Shown: one piece after another, positions 17,761-25,380 of the stretch
How positions within the stretch are numbered: the stretch's first letter is position 1
Layout: the number at the start of each line of letters is the position of its first letter
Assembly: GCF_001885735.1 (NCBI RefSeq)
Contig: NZ_JXKG01000006.1
Span: forward strand, 1-64,000
Length of the DNA: 64,000 bases
Source: Enterococcus canintestini
GTDB lineage: Bacteria > Bacillota > Bacilli > Lactobacillales > Enterococcaceae
Direction: 5' to 3'
The notes under the pieces: generated by a model
What the model was told of the DNA's origin: nothing
Databases searched by the model: none
The model's input: the letters and a program-made list of their open reading frames with translations, nothing else
Translations under genes and position numbers: made by a program

Positions 17761-18954
17761 ATGAAAAATATTGGTCGATTAATAGTAGATATAGTCATGA
17801 TTTTAATATTATCTGTTGGACTCTTAGCTTTAATCTATCCCTTTGCCAGTGATGCAATTAATAATTTTTTAGATGAACAAATTGTTCACTATCATACACA
17901 GCAAATAAATCAACAAACTAAAGCCGCCACCCAAAAAAGAAAGATCGAACTTGAAAAAAACAAAAAATTAGCTGAAGGAGCAGGAAATCCAGGAAAAGAC
18001 CCTTTTGAAAAAGGAGCGCACCCTGTAAAAGCAACACCAGATTATTATCAACAACACACTATTGCAGTGATCAATATTCCGAAAATTAATGTTAAGTTGC
18101 CAATTTTTGATCATACCAACGAACTATTTTTAAAAAAGGGAGCAGCACTTTTAGAAGGTACTTCCTATCCAACTGGTGGCAAAAGTACGCATGCTGTTGT
18201 CTCCGCTCATCGTGGTTTACCAGAAGCTAATCTTTTTACCGATTTATCGCGCCTAAAGGAAAAAGATCAATTTTTTATTGTCAGTAATGGGGAAACGTTA
18301 GCATACGAGGTTAATCAAATAGAAGTAGTGGAACCCACTGAGATTGAGACTTTAGCGATTGTTCCCAACAAAGATTATGTCACATTAGTAACGTGCACAC
18401 CTTATATGATTAATAGTCACCGTTTGTTAGTCAGAGGAGAGCGTATTCCTTTTAAAAAAGCAATGACAAAAATGTTGAAAAAAAATGACCAACAACGACA
18501 AGCTAAATTTTGGTTAACGGTAGCAAGTTGTATCGTTATTAGTGTAGGGTTATTACTTTTTCTTTATTGGCGTATTTGGAACTGGCGAATTTCTAATCAA
18601 AAATATGATTTGAATTTTTGTGTTATTGACCAATACGGTATTCCAAAAGTGGGTTTAGAAGTGACACTCTTTACTACAAATGGTAAACATCAAATTACCA
18701 GAAAAGGTAAGCCAATAAAATCATTCACCACGGTCGATGGTAAATTATATATTGGGCAGCTAAAAGGTGGCTGTTATCGTGTCAAAGTTGGTTCATTAAT
18801 TTTTAAAGTAAAGATAAGAAAAGTAAAGGATAAAAATTTCTATCAACAAAAGATACTAGAAAATCCAGCCAACTTTTTTGTAGAATCAGTCATTCAAAAC
18901 GAATTAACTGAAAAAAAGATTGCAAAGAAATGGTTAGCTAATACAGAAAGCTAA
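17761..18954 (+). CDS. srtC: Class C (pilus-assembly) sortase with C-terminal extension
   Basis: The enzyme cleaves LPxTG pilins and joins them through the pilin-motif Lys. It has an N-terminal transmembrane helix (about 7-29), the class C lid motif DPF at about 80-82, catalytic His in SAHRG (about 150), Cys in TLVTCTPY (about 211) and Arg in HRLLVRGER. A second transmembrane helix lies at about 250-273. At 397 residues it is some 110 longer than typical SrtC. The extra ~120 residues after the second helix read like a small Cna-B/transthyretin-like beta domain (VIDQYGIPKVGLEVTLFTTNG) and would sit in the cytoplasm by standard topology. It has its own ribosome site and lies behind a terminator. 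Confidence 0.9.
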   Translation: MKNIGRLIVDIVMILILSVGLLALIYPFASDAINNFLDEQIVHYHTQQINQQTKAATQKRKIELEKNKKLAEGAGNPGKDPFEKGAHPVKATPDYYQQHTIAVINIPKINVKLPIFDHTNELFLKKGAALLEGTSYPTGGKSTHAVVSAHRGLPEANLFTDLSRLKEKDQFFIVSNGETLAYEVNQIEVVEPTEIETLAIVPNKDYVTLVTCTPYMINSHRLLVRGERIPFKKAMTKMLKKNDQQRQAKFWLTVASCIVISVGLLLFLYWRIWNWRISNQKYDLNFCVIDQYGIPKVGLEVTLFTTNGKHQITRKGKPIKSFTTVDGKLYIGQLKGGCYRVKVGSLIFKVKIRKVKDKNFYQQKILENPANFFVESVIQNELTEKKIAKKWLANTES

Positions 18955-18998
18955 CATTAATTTTTATTATTCGTTTTAAATTAACCATTTTTTTGTAT

Positions 18999-19046
18999 AA
19001 AGCCTCTTGTAAACACGGATTATTGATGATTACAAGGGCTTTTTAT
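18999..19046 (+). terminator. Terminator of the pilus locus
   Basis: AAGCCTCTTGTAA pairs with TTACAAGGGCTT (one mismatch) and TTTT follows. The loop is 17 nt. Confidence 0.75.
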
Positions 19047-19123
19047 TGCGAAGAAAAGCGGTTTATCATCCTTGTCATCGCTTTTTGGGTGTGTTTGTTC
19101 TACAATTAAGAAGAGGTGAGAGT

Positions 19124-19972
19124 ATGATTGAACAAACGATTTTATTATTAGTTGGTGGTGGATTAGGTGGTGTCTTAGGCGCTGTTTTGGGAATTGGTGG
19201 CGGTATTATTTTGACGCCTTTTCTAACCCTAATAATTGGTTTGGACATTAAATATGCGATTGCCGCTAGTATTATCAGCGTGATTGCTACTAGCTCGGGT
19301 GCGACGATTGCGTATTTGAAAGATGAGATGCTAAATTTACGGATTGCGATGTTTTTAGAAATTGCTACTACTATTGGCGCTATTGTTGGTGCTTTATTAA
19401 CGAGCATTGTGGCACCGCAATTTTTATTTGTTTTATTTGGAAGCTTTTTATTATTCTCAGCTATCAATATGCTCAAAAAATTACGTAGCCAAAAGACAGA
19501 TCAAATAGCGACTAAAGGCGACGCGTTAGCTGAAAAATTAAAGTTAAATGGTTCGTATTTTGAAAAAACTACGCAACAGCAAATTGATTATCAAGTGGAA
19601 AAGGTACCAGCAGGCTTTGCCATGATGGTCGCTGCCGGACTTGCATCAGGATTGTTAGGAATTGGAAGTGGTGTTTTTAAAGTAACTGCTATGGATACGA
19701 TTATGAAAATGCCGCTAAAACCTTCCAGCGCGACGAGTAATTTAATGATGGGGGTTACGGCGGCGGCTTCAGCAATGGTTTATTTTTTTAATGGCACAAT
19801 TCTACCAGAAATAGCAGCTCCTCTAGCTTTAGGTGTTTTGGCAGGTGCATTACTTGGTTCACGAATTATGCAACATATGCAGCCCAAATGGATTCGTTTA
19901 ATTTTTATTCCTGTTTTAGTAGTAATGGGATTACAAATGGTATTACGTGGTTTTGGGGTGAGTGTAGGATGA
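19124..19972 (+). CDS. TSUP-family (TauE/SafE, DUF81) membrane exporter
   Basis: A 282-residue multi-spanning membrane protein of the sulfite/organosulfonate exporter family. The glycine-rich first helix (VGGGLGGVLGAVLGIGGG) and its repeat in the second half (AAGLASGLLGIGSGVFKV) are the two signature half-motifs. Members move sulfite, sulfonates or other small anions; the substrate here is unknown. The ATG at 19124 is preceded by AAGAGGTGAG, which outweighs the longer in-frame start upstream. It overlaps the DUF1634 gene by four bases (ATGA), a pairing common in Firmicutes. Confidence 0.88.
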   Translation: MIEQTILLLVGGGLGGVLGAVLGIGGGIILTPFLTLIIGLDIKYAIAASIISVIATSSGATIAYLKDEMLNLRIAMFLEIATTIGAIVGALLTSIVAPQFLFVLFGSFLLFSAINMLKKLRSQKTDQIATKGDALAEKLKLNGSYFEKTTQQQIDYQVEKVPAGFAMMVAAGLASGLLGIGSGVFKVTAMDTIMKMPLKPSSATSNLMMGVTAAASAMVYFFNGTILPEIAAPLALGVLAGALLGSRIMQHMQPKWIRLIFIPVLVVMGLQMVLRGFGVSVG

Positions 19973-20340
19973 AAGAAAAACAAGAACAAACTGAAATTCA
20001 GGTAGTGGAGTTGGCGATAGGAAAAATTTTACGAATTGGGGTCGTTGTTTCTGCCGCAATTATTGCTTGTGGGCTAATCCTCCTGATAGTAAATGGTAAT
20101 AGCGGTGATTTAGGACAAGCACCTAATACTTTTGCACTTATCTGGCATGGGCTTATCACGTTGCAACCGGCAGCATACATTATGACTGGCATTTTTTGTT
20201 TAATTTTAACACCGGTTTTGCGAGTTGTTGTCTCTATTTATGCCTTTTTTAAAGAAAGTGATTATTTATACGTTGGTATTACCGCAATGGTTTTAATTAT
20301 TTTATTAATTGGTATTTTTATTGGGTTTGTTGCGCGCTAA
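19969..20340 (+). CDS. DUF1634 small membrane protein
   Basis: A 123-residue protein with three hydrophobic helices (about 20-42, 62-88, 96-120), matching DUF1634. Members are usually encoded directly after a TSUP exporter, as here, where the ATG lies inside the preceding stop (ATGA). It is probably an accessory subunit of that exporter. No catalytic motif is visible. Confidence 0.82.
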   Translation: MKEKQEQTEIQVVELAIGKILRIGVVVSAAIIACGLILLIVNGNSGDLGQAPNTFALIWHGLITLQPAAYIMTGIFCLILTPVLRVVVSIYAFFKESDYLYVGITAMVLIILLIGIFIGFVAR

Positions 20341-20356
20341 ATAAGAAAATAATGAC

Positions 20357-20432
20357 AAAAAGACGTGAAAAAAGCAAGTAGTAATAGTTTGAAAAAATCA
20401 GACTATACTACTTGCTTTTTCATGTCTTTTTT
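20357..20432. terminator. Bidirectional terminator between DUF1634 and gdx
   Basis: A long stem: AAAAGACGTGAAAAAAGCAAG pairs with the mirrored CTTGCTTTTTCATGTCTTTT, and the GTAGTA/TACTAC portion continues it inward. A and T runs flank both ends, so it serves both convergent genes. Confidence 0.85.
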
Positions 20433-20435
20433 ATT

Positions 20436-20759
20436 TTAATGACCACTTGTAACTTTGATACCAATGATACCCACTAATAACAAAGCAACAAATACCCAAG
20501 TTAAAGGGGCTAATTTATCGTGAAAAAAGACCACACCCACAATAATTGAACCGACTGCACCAATGCCAGTCCAAATTGGATACGACAAACTCATGGGGAG
20601 TACTTTTATTGCTTTTGATAAAAATAGAAAACTTGCAATCATCCCCAAAATGGTGTAAATGGAATAGTCTAGCTTAGCAAACCCTGCGCTTGCTTTCATC
20701 ATCGTGGACCAAAAAACTTCTAAAATACCTGCCAAACCTAAATAAAGCCATGCCATCAT
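20436..20759 (-). CDS. gdx: Small multidrug resistance transporter, guanidinium-exporter (Gdx/SugE) subtype
   Basis: The 107-residue protein has four transmembrane helices. Glu14 in the first helix (AGILEVFW) is the essential proton/substrate site of the SMR family. WTGIGAVG in helix 3 and the C-terminal GIIGIK match SugE/Gdx rather than EmrE (WSGVGIVL), pointing to guanidinium/proton antiport. The long structured leader ending in a terminator supports riboswitch control, since gdx genes are classic targets of guanidine riboswitches. AGGAGG precedes the two adjacent start codons. Confidence 0.88.
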   Translation of the reverse strand: MMAWLYLGLAGILEVFWSTMMKASAGFAKLDYSIYTILGMIASFLFLSKAIKVLPMSLSYPIWTGIGAVGSIIVGVVFFHDKLAPLTWVFVALLLVGIIGIKVTSGH

Positions 20760-20783
20760 TTTTATCTACCTCCTCAAATTATG

Positions 20784-20874
20784 GCAAATAAAAAAAGAGG
20801 GCATCATTCCTACAAAGACCTAACGGAATGATTTCCTCTTTAAGCTGCCCGGTAGCAGCGAATACTTTATTTGC
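20784..20874 (-). promoter_or_regulatory. Structured leader of gdx, candidate guanidine riboswitch
   Basis: On the minus strand the leader has a short hairpin (GCTGC-TACCGG-GCAGC, 20844-20859) followed by a terminator hairpin whose 14-base loop contains TTAGGTC. ACC of the first loop can pair with GGT of the second. GCAAATAAA at the 5' side (20866-20874) is also complementary to TTTATTTGC covering the terminator's U tract (20784-20792), giving a possible antiterminator. This resembles my memory of the guanidine-IV (mepA) class, and the Gdx gene it controls fits. The class assignment is inference. Confidence 0.55.
20789..20841 (-). terminator. Conditional terminator in the gdx leader
   Basis: On the minus strand AAAGAGG-AA-ATCATTCC pairs with GGAATGAT-GC-CCTCTTT and is followed by a U tract. 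It lies between promoter and gene, so gdx can only be expressed when it fails to form. Confidence 0.85.
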
Positions 20875-20883
20875 TTAAAAGTG

Positions 20884-20911
20884 ATTCTAGCACAGGTATG
20901 CTAAAAGTCAA
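20884..20911 (-). promoter_or_regulatory. Promoter of gdx
   Basis: On the minus strand: TTGACT, 16 bp, TAGAAT with an extended -10 TG. The start site would fall just before the structured leader. Confidence 0.75.
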
Positions 20912-20953
20912 CGCTCGCGGCTTAAATGAGCAAATTTTTACTAATTTCTGACA

Positions 20954-21736
20954 CTATTCTGACATTGTGGCATCAATGGCGGCCATTAATGCGTGACGAA
21001 AATTATTAGCTTCTAACGCTGCTACACCTCGAATAGTTGAGCCACCAGGAGAAGTAACGCCATCTTTTAAAACGGCCGGATGCATTTTACTTTCTAATGC
21101 TAATGTTGCGGTACCTTTTAACATTTGTTCTACTAGTTCATAAGCTAAATCACGTTTTAAGCCATGTAATACCCCAGCATCTCCCAAACTTTCAATTAAT
21201 ATAGCAATAAAAGCTGGTGTGCAACCTGCAATGGAGCCGACGATTTCTAAACTATCTTCCGGTACTTCATAAACTGCCCCAAGAGGAGTTAAACTGTCTA
21301 AAATAAACGCTTTTACTTTAGAATCAATATCTTTTGCAAAGCTAATGCCTAATACGCCAGCTCCTACTTGAACCGGTGTGTTTGGAATTGCATGGGCAAT
21401 TGGATACTCTTGACCGACTTCTTTCATCATGGCAAAGAGATTTATGCCACCTGCTACAGAAACAATCGGCACTTTTTTAGCCAATACTGGTTGCGGTAGT
21501 GATTTTAAAATAGGTAACACACTACTATTGTTTGTGGCGATGATAATGAGATCCATCCCGCTTAAATCATTTAAGTCTGTGAGAAGTTGAAAACCTAATT
21601 CTTTTTGTAAATTCGCAGCTGTTTGGCTATGCCCACCTTTGACATAAATATTTTCAGCTGGGATTTGTTTGTCATAAAGCATTCCTTTAATTAATGCACT
21701 GCCGATTTGTCCGGCACCAAAAAACGCAATCTTCAT
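20954..21736 (-). CDS. proC: Pyrroline-5-carboxylate reductase
   Basis: ProC reduces 1-pyrroline-5-carboxylate to proline with NAD(P)H, the last step of proline synthesis. The 260-residue protein has the N-terminal Rossmann motif FGAGQIGSALIKGM, NNSSVLPIL-type cofactor loop, and the C-terminal family signature around GVTSPGGSTIRGVAALE. It follows the fetB-like gene by 43 bp on the same strand; there is an AGGAGGAA ribosome site. No other proline genes are nearby. No terminator separates it from the gdx promoter region. Confidence 0.95.
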   Translation of the reverse strand: MKIAFFGAGQIGSALIKGMLYDKQIPAENIYVKGGHSQTAANLQKELGFQLLTDLNDLSGMDLIIIATNNSSVLPILKSLPQPVLAKKVPIVSVAGGINLFAMMKEVGQEYPIAHAIPNTPVQVGAGVLGISFAKDIDSKVKAFILDSLTPLGAVYEVPEDSLEIVGSIAGCTPAFIAILIESLGDAGVLHGLKRDLAYELVEQMLKGTATLALESKMHPAVLKDGVTSPGGSTIRGVAALEANNFRHALMAAIDATMSE

Positions 21737-21779
21737 CTTTTTTCCTCCTAATTGTAATTAAAAATTTTAGTTAAAAATT

Positions 21780-22541
21780 TTAGCGCAGTTGTAAATAGTG
21801 ATTGAAATAATTTTTATAAGCTTTGTAACCAGCAATAATGGCACCTAAACTCGTAGTTGAAAGAAGCATAAAAGTTACCATAATCTGATATTTAATAGCA
21901 TGAACCGGATCCACACCAGCAAAAATCAAACCTGACATCATGCCGGGTAAACTAACTAGGCCAACGGTTTTGGCAGAATCAATGGTTGGTTGCATCGCTG
22001 TTTTAATACTTTCTTGTAAAATAGGTAAAGACGCCAATTTAACTGGAGCACCTAGCGCTAATTTTTCAAGCACTTGTTGTCTTTGGTCGTGAAATTTTGT
22101 ATACAAATTACGGTAGCATAATCCAATTGCTATCATCGCGTTACTGGCAATCATACCGCTAATAGGAATAATTTGCGAAGGAATAAATTTAATCGCACCA
22201 GCGGCAATTAAAACGCCCATCGTAAGATAAGTGCTAATAAAAATTGCCAACAATGAATCTAAGTAGTGCTTATGTGGGCTAGGATTACGCTTGTGGGCAT
22301 TCCAAGCAGCATTTAAAACAATGAAAAAGCTCATACAAGTGGTTAGCCAAAAATTGTTGACTTGGAATAAATATTTTAAAAGATAACCTACAATAAATAG
22401 TTGCACCACTGCACGTAAAATACTGTAGAATATATCGCGACTTAAGCCTAGTTTTTCTTTGTAACTAATCGCTACGGCCACTAAAACTAAAATAAATGCT
22501 AAAATAAGTGATTGATTATTAACGGCTAATTGGTTCATCAA
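21780..22541 (-). CDS. fetB: ABC transporter permease, FetB/UPF0014 family
   Basis: A 253-residue membrane protein with about seven helices, matching UPF0014/YbbM. E. coli FetB with FetA exports iron and protects against peroxide; relatives in other bacteria have been linked to metal or bile-acid traits, so the substrate here is uncertain. Typical segments are AVVQLFIVGYLL near the start and SLPGMMSGLIFAGVDP, the conserved loop near residue 195. It overlaps the ATPase gene by 23 bp, marking a two-component exporter. Confidence 0.85.
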   Translation of the reverse strand: MMNQLAVNNQSLILAFILVLVAVAISYKEKLGLSRDIFYSILRAVVQLFIVGYLLKYLFQVNNFWLTTCMSFFIVLNAAWNAHKRNPSPHKHYLDSLLAIFISTYLTMGVLIAAGAIKFIPSQIIPISGMIASNAMIAIGLCYRNLYTKFHDQRQQVLEKLALGAPVKLASLPILQESIKTAMQPTIDSAKTVGLVSLPGMMSGLIFAGVDPVHAIKYQIMVTFMLLSTTSLGAIIAGYKAYKNYFNHYLQLR

Positions 22542-23172
22542 TGATACTCCCTTTTTCTAGCCACAAAATTTTGCTGGCGTTTTGGATTTCTTCAGGATCG
22601 TGGGTCACTTGAATAATGGTGACATTTTCTTTTTGAACAGCCCCAATTAAGTCGTGTACAATATTTTTGCTTTTTTCGTCTAAACCAGTTGTTACTTCAT
22701 CTAATAATAAGATTTCAGGCAAAAACATCAAATTCCGAATTAACGCTACCCGCTGTTTTTCACCACCAGAAAGCTCAGTAATCTTTTTATTAAGATAGCT
22801 AGTTGGTAAAGCTACTAGCTCCAATAATTCTGCTGCACGTTTATCATCAAAATTTTGATTGCGCACCGTATAGGGAAAACACAAGTTGTCAAAAACAGTT
22901 GCCCCAAACAGACTAGGTTGTTGAAAGCAATAAGATACTTGTTGGCGATATTTCACAATTTCATAGTCAGATTGTTGCTTATCTTTAAAATAAACTTTTC
23001 CAGCAGTGGGGGTTAATAAGGTTGCAATTAACTTAAGTAGTGTGCTTTTACCTCCGCCAGAAGGACCGGTTAAGGTTAAAAAGTCGCCATTTGTTAGTGC
23101 AAAAGAAATATTTTGGATGATTTTTTGTCCGGCTATTTCATATTGCACATCGGATAGACGTAGTAATGTCAT
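22519..23172 (-). CDS. fetA: ABC transporter ATP-binding protein, FetA-like
   Basis: A 217-residue ATPase with Walker A GPSGGGKSTLL, Q-loop SYCFQQPSLF, signature LSGGEKQRVA and Walker B ILLLDEVTTGLD. It pairs with the overlapping FetB-like permease. I start it at the ATG at 23172, which follows AAGGAGAG by six bases; a longer in-frame start at 23199 would swallow this ribosome site. Confidence 0.87.
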   Translation of the reverse strand: MTLLRLSDVQYEIAGQKIIQNISFALTNGDFLTLTGPSGGGKSTLLKLIATLLTPTAGKVYFKDKQQSDYEIVKYRQQVSYCFQQPSLFGATVFDNLCFPYTVRNQNFDDKRAAELLELVALPTSYLNKKITELSGGEKQRVALIRNLMFLPEILLLDEVTTGLDEKSKNIVHDLIGAVQKENVTIIQVTHDPEEIQNASKILWLEKGSIIDEPISR

Positions 23173-23346
23173 AAAACTCTCCTTATATTTTTTTATCATT
23201 CAACTTTTTATTGTAAAGGAGGAATGGAAAAAATTCTAATGATGGAACTTAATTGAAAAGAAGTATCAATCACAAAATAGAGAAGGTCAAAGTAACGTTT
23301 TAACGTTATAATGAAATAACAAGTTTTTTTGAAAAGGGGTCAGAAG

Positions 23347-24138
23347 ATGGTAGCAGTAAAAGTTGTAGTAAGTGATGTGGATGGCACGATTTTAAATTCT
23401 CAACACCAAATGAGTCAAAGATTAAAAGAAGCCATTAGAAAAATAGCAGAAAAAAATATTCCATTTGTACTAGCTTCTGCTCGTTCACCTGAAGGGATGA
23501 AACAAATTAGTCAAAAATTAGCGGTCACAAATTCGCCGCTAGCGGCTTTTAACGGCGCATTAGTGATTAGGCAAGATCAAATAATTTATAGTCAGCCAGT
23601 AGAAAAAGAAGACGTCAAAAAAATATTAGCTACTTTAAAAGTTCAATTTCCTACTATTGCTGTGAATTTGTATAGCTCAAATGAGTGGTATGTTGATCGG
23701 ATGAACCAAGATGTAAAATTAGAAAGTGAAATTACCCAAATAACACCTATTGTGACAGATTTAGATCTACTAGTTGATACACGACCGGTGCACAAACTAT
23801 TGCTTATTGGTGCTGTGGCTGAGATTACAGCTGCAAAAGATTTCTTAGCTCAAGAAGTTACTACAAGCGCACTTTATTTATCTAAAGATAATTATTTAGA
23901 AGTGACCCATCGCACCGTTTCAAAGGAAAGTGCCTTACAAGCCATTGCGCAATATTATAATATTACCACTAAAGAAATTATGACATTTGGTGATAACTAT
24001 AATGACATTCCTATGCTTGTAGCAGCTGGAGTAGGAGTAGCGATGAATAATGCTCCTCTAGAAGTAAAAAAAGTAGCTGATAGAATTACCAAATCAAATG
24101 ATGAAGATGGTGTCGCTCATATTTTAGAAGAGCTGTAA
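23347..24138 (+). CDS. Cof-type HAD-superfamily phosphatase
   Basis: The 263-residue protein has the HAD motifs: nucleophile Asp in VSDVDGTILNS, the Thr/Ser motif II in LASARSP, Lys in motif III, and FGDNYNDIPML (motif IV), with a Cof-type (C2B) cap. Such enzymes dephosphorylate sugar phosphates, nucleotides or flavin precursors in the cytosol; the substrate is not predictable. The ATG at 23347 follows AAAAGGGG; the TTG at 23329 lies upstream of that site and is unlikely. It diverges from the FetAB-like genes. Confidence 0.9.
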   Translation: MVAVKVVVSDVDGTILNSQHQMSQRLKEAIRKIAEKNIPFVLASARSPEGMKQISQKLAVTNSPLAAFNGALVIRQDQIIYSQPVEKEDVKKILATLKVQFPTIAVNLYSSNEWYVDRMNQDVKLESEITQITPIVTDLDLLVDTRPVHKLLLIGAVAEITAAKDFLAQEVTTSALYLSKDNYLEVTHRTVSKESALQAIAQYYNITTKEIMTFGDNYNDIPMLVAAGVGVAMNNAPLEVKKVADRITKSNDEDGVAHILEEL

Positions 24139-24260
24139 TGTAGGCTTGAAATGAGAGCAAACGTACCAAATTATTTTTCTAGCAATTAGTAGTAAATAAC
24201 GTGGACAAAATTCGAATGTTAACGCGATGTAAAAATTGTTTGAATAATCAGTGAATTTCG

Positions 24261-24289
24261 TTTACAACTGTTATTTTACATGTTATAAC
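24261..24289 (+). promoter_or_regulatory. Strong promoter for a 52-residue protein
   Basis: TTTACA, 17 bp, TATAAC with an extended -10 TG. The predicted start leaves only about a 20-nt leader before the TTG codon. Confidence 0.75.
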
Positions 24290-24318
24290 CTTTCAAAAGA
24301 GAGATTGAGGTGATTTCT

Positions 24319-24477
24319 TTGAAAAAAGAAGAAATATGTATTAATGCAGTATATGAAGCAAACGTTATTGGTTATGATGAGCGGAAAACAGTGAGAGTTG
24401 TTAATATCTTTGAACGAACTGCAACGGTAGAAATTCTAGACTGTGGACTTTTGGCATTGGCAAAATTGGAACAATGA
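24319..24477 (+). CDS. Unrecognised 52-residue protein
   Basis: A TTG start follows GAGGTGA by six bases, behind a near-ideal promoter, and a terminator follows the stop. These three signals together support a real gene. The product is a soluble, mildly acidic protein with two Cys (C7 and C43). The central part (YDERKTVRVVNIFERTATVEIL) looks like two beta strands, suggesting a small beta-barrel or swapped dimer. I do not recognise the family, and the neighbours (a HAD phosphatase and a membrane protein on the other strand) do not suggest a role. Confidence 0.65.
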   Translation: MKKEEICINAVYEANVIGYDERKTVRVVNIFERTATVEILDCGLLALAKLEQ

Positions 24478-24500
24478 AGGAATCATTAAATGTCTAAATT

Positions 24501-24566
24501 AAAAATACGCAAGCGTTTAAAAGGTCTGTTTGTAAGAAATGACCAATCGACGCTTGCGTATTTTTT
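24501..24566. terminator. Bidirectional terminator after the small protein gene
   Basis: AAAATACGCAAGCGT pairs perfectly with ACGCTTGCGTATTTT across a 33-nt loop that holds a small inner GGTC/GACC stem. A and T runs flank it, so it can also serve the convergent membrane protein gene. Confidence 0.85.
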
Positions 24567-24619
24567 ATCTAAAATGGTAATCCAAAAAAAGTAACGTTAA
24601 AATTATTTTTGTGGGCTAG

Positions 24620-25279
24620 CTATTTATTTTTAGGAATAATGGTAATACGATATTTTTCAAAATAGCTTGCATCCCCTTTGCTTTGGGTAAAAGCAAAAAT
24701 TCCCATCAGAATTGCACCAATAGTATTAGTTAATAAATCCCCCATAGTATCCATCAAAGCCGCGCGACCAATTAAATCAACACCCCCAGCACGGTAACGT
24801 TGTAAATTCATATCCCCAATCGTATCACACAAGAATTCCCAAAATTCCCAAAAGACACCACAGACACCAGCAAATGCAAAGCCGAAAAGCAAAAAGAGCC
24901 AAGGCGAGACAGCTTTACTTTGGGCTTTTTTTAAAGTGAGGATTGCGATCCCATATCCCAAAGCAGTTAAAACCATGGGGCTAATGCTGTGAAGTAATTT
25001 ATCCCACCAACTGATGTAGGCAATTAAATGCAGACAAGTTCCTAAAAAGACCGAAATTAATAAAAAGAACCAATAAAAAATAACAATCATATCTGGAATT
25101 TCAATTCGTAAGAACTTGCGGCATAATTGTGGCAAGTAAATTAAAATGATACCGGCGATACATTCAACAAAGACTACCGGTGAATCTGATCGCGCCTTTG
25201 TTACCAATTCAAAAAAGTTAAACGCTAATACAAAAAGTCCAAAAGTTAAAAGTCCTAGTTGGATTTTTTTGATATTCAT
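24620..25279 (-). CDS. DUF2238/YjdF-like integral membrane protein
   Basis: The 219-residue protein has six or so transmembrane helices. Conserved polar motifs are WWDKLLHSISP between helices and a dense acidic/aromatic set FWEFWEFLCDTIGD...LIGRAALMDTMGDLLTNTIGA, which match the YjdF/DUF2238 family. The function is unknown; the aligned acidic residues inside the membrane suggest a metal- or ion-related role. The ATG at 25279 follows GGAGGG; the longer in-frame start 14 codons upstream has no ribosome site. A 15-bp palindrome lies in its leader. Confidence 0.75.
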   Translation of the reverse strand: MNIKKIQLGLLTFGLFVLAFNFFELVTKARSDSPVVFVECIAGIILIYLPQLCRKFLRIEIPDMIVIFYWFFLLISVFLGTCLHLIAYISWWDKLLHSISPMVLTALGYGIAILTLKKAQSKAVSPWLFLLFGFAFAGVCGVFWEFWEFLCDTIGDMNLQRYRAGGVDLIGRAALMDTMGDLLTNTIGAILMGIFAFTQSKGDASYFEKYRITIIPKNK

Positions 25280-25303
25280 AAGTAAACCCTCCAACAAAAG
25301 TGT

Positions 25304-25318
25304 CAACAGTAACTGTTG
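25304..25318. promoter_or_regulatory. Palindrome in the leader of the DUF2238-like gene
   Basis: CAACAGTAACTGTTG is a perfect palindrome with a one-base centre. It lies about 20-35 bp downstream of a TATACT -10 candidate (minus strand, 25336-25341), just inside the predicted transcript, where a repressor would act. Confidence 0.55.
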
Positions 25319-25380
25319 CAATAAGTGCCAGTCTTAGTATACCAAAGATACGGAGATTACTAAATTAAGAGCCATTTGTC

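Noticed and set aside
19075-19476. 133-residue reading frame antisense to the TSUP gene
   Set aside because: It lacks a ribosome site and runs opposite a well-conserved membrane protein; its basic, Ile/Pro-rich composition is what the reverse of such a gene gives.
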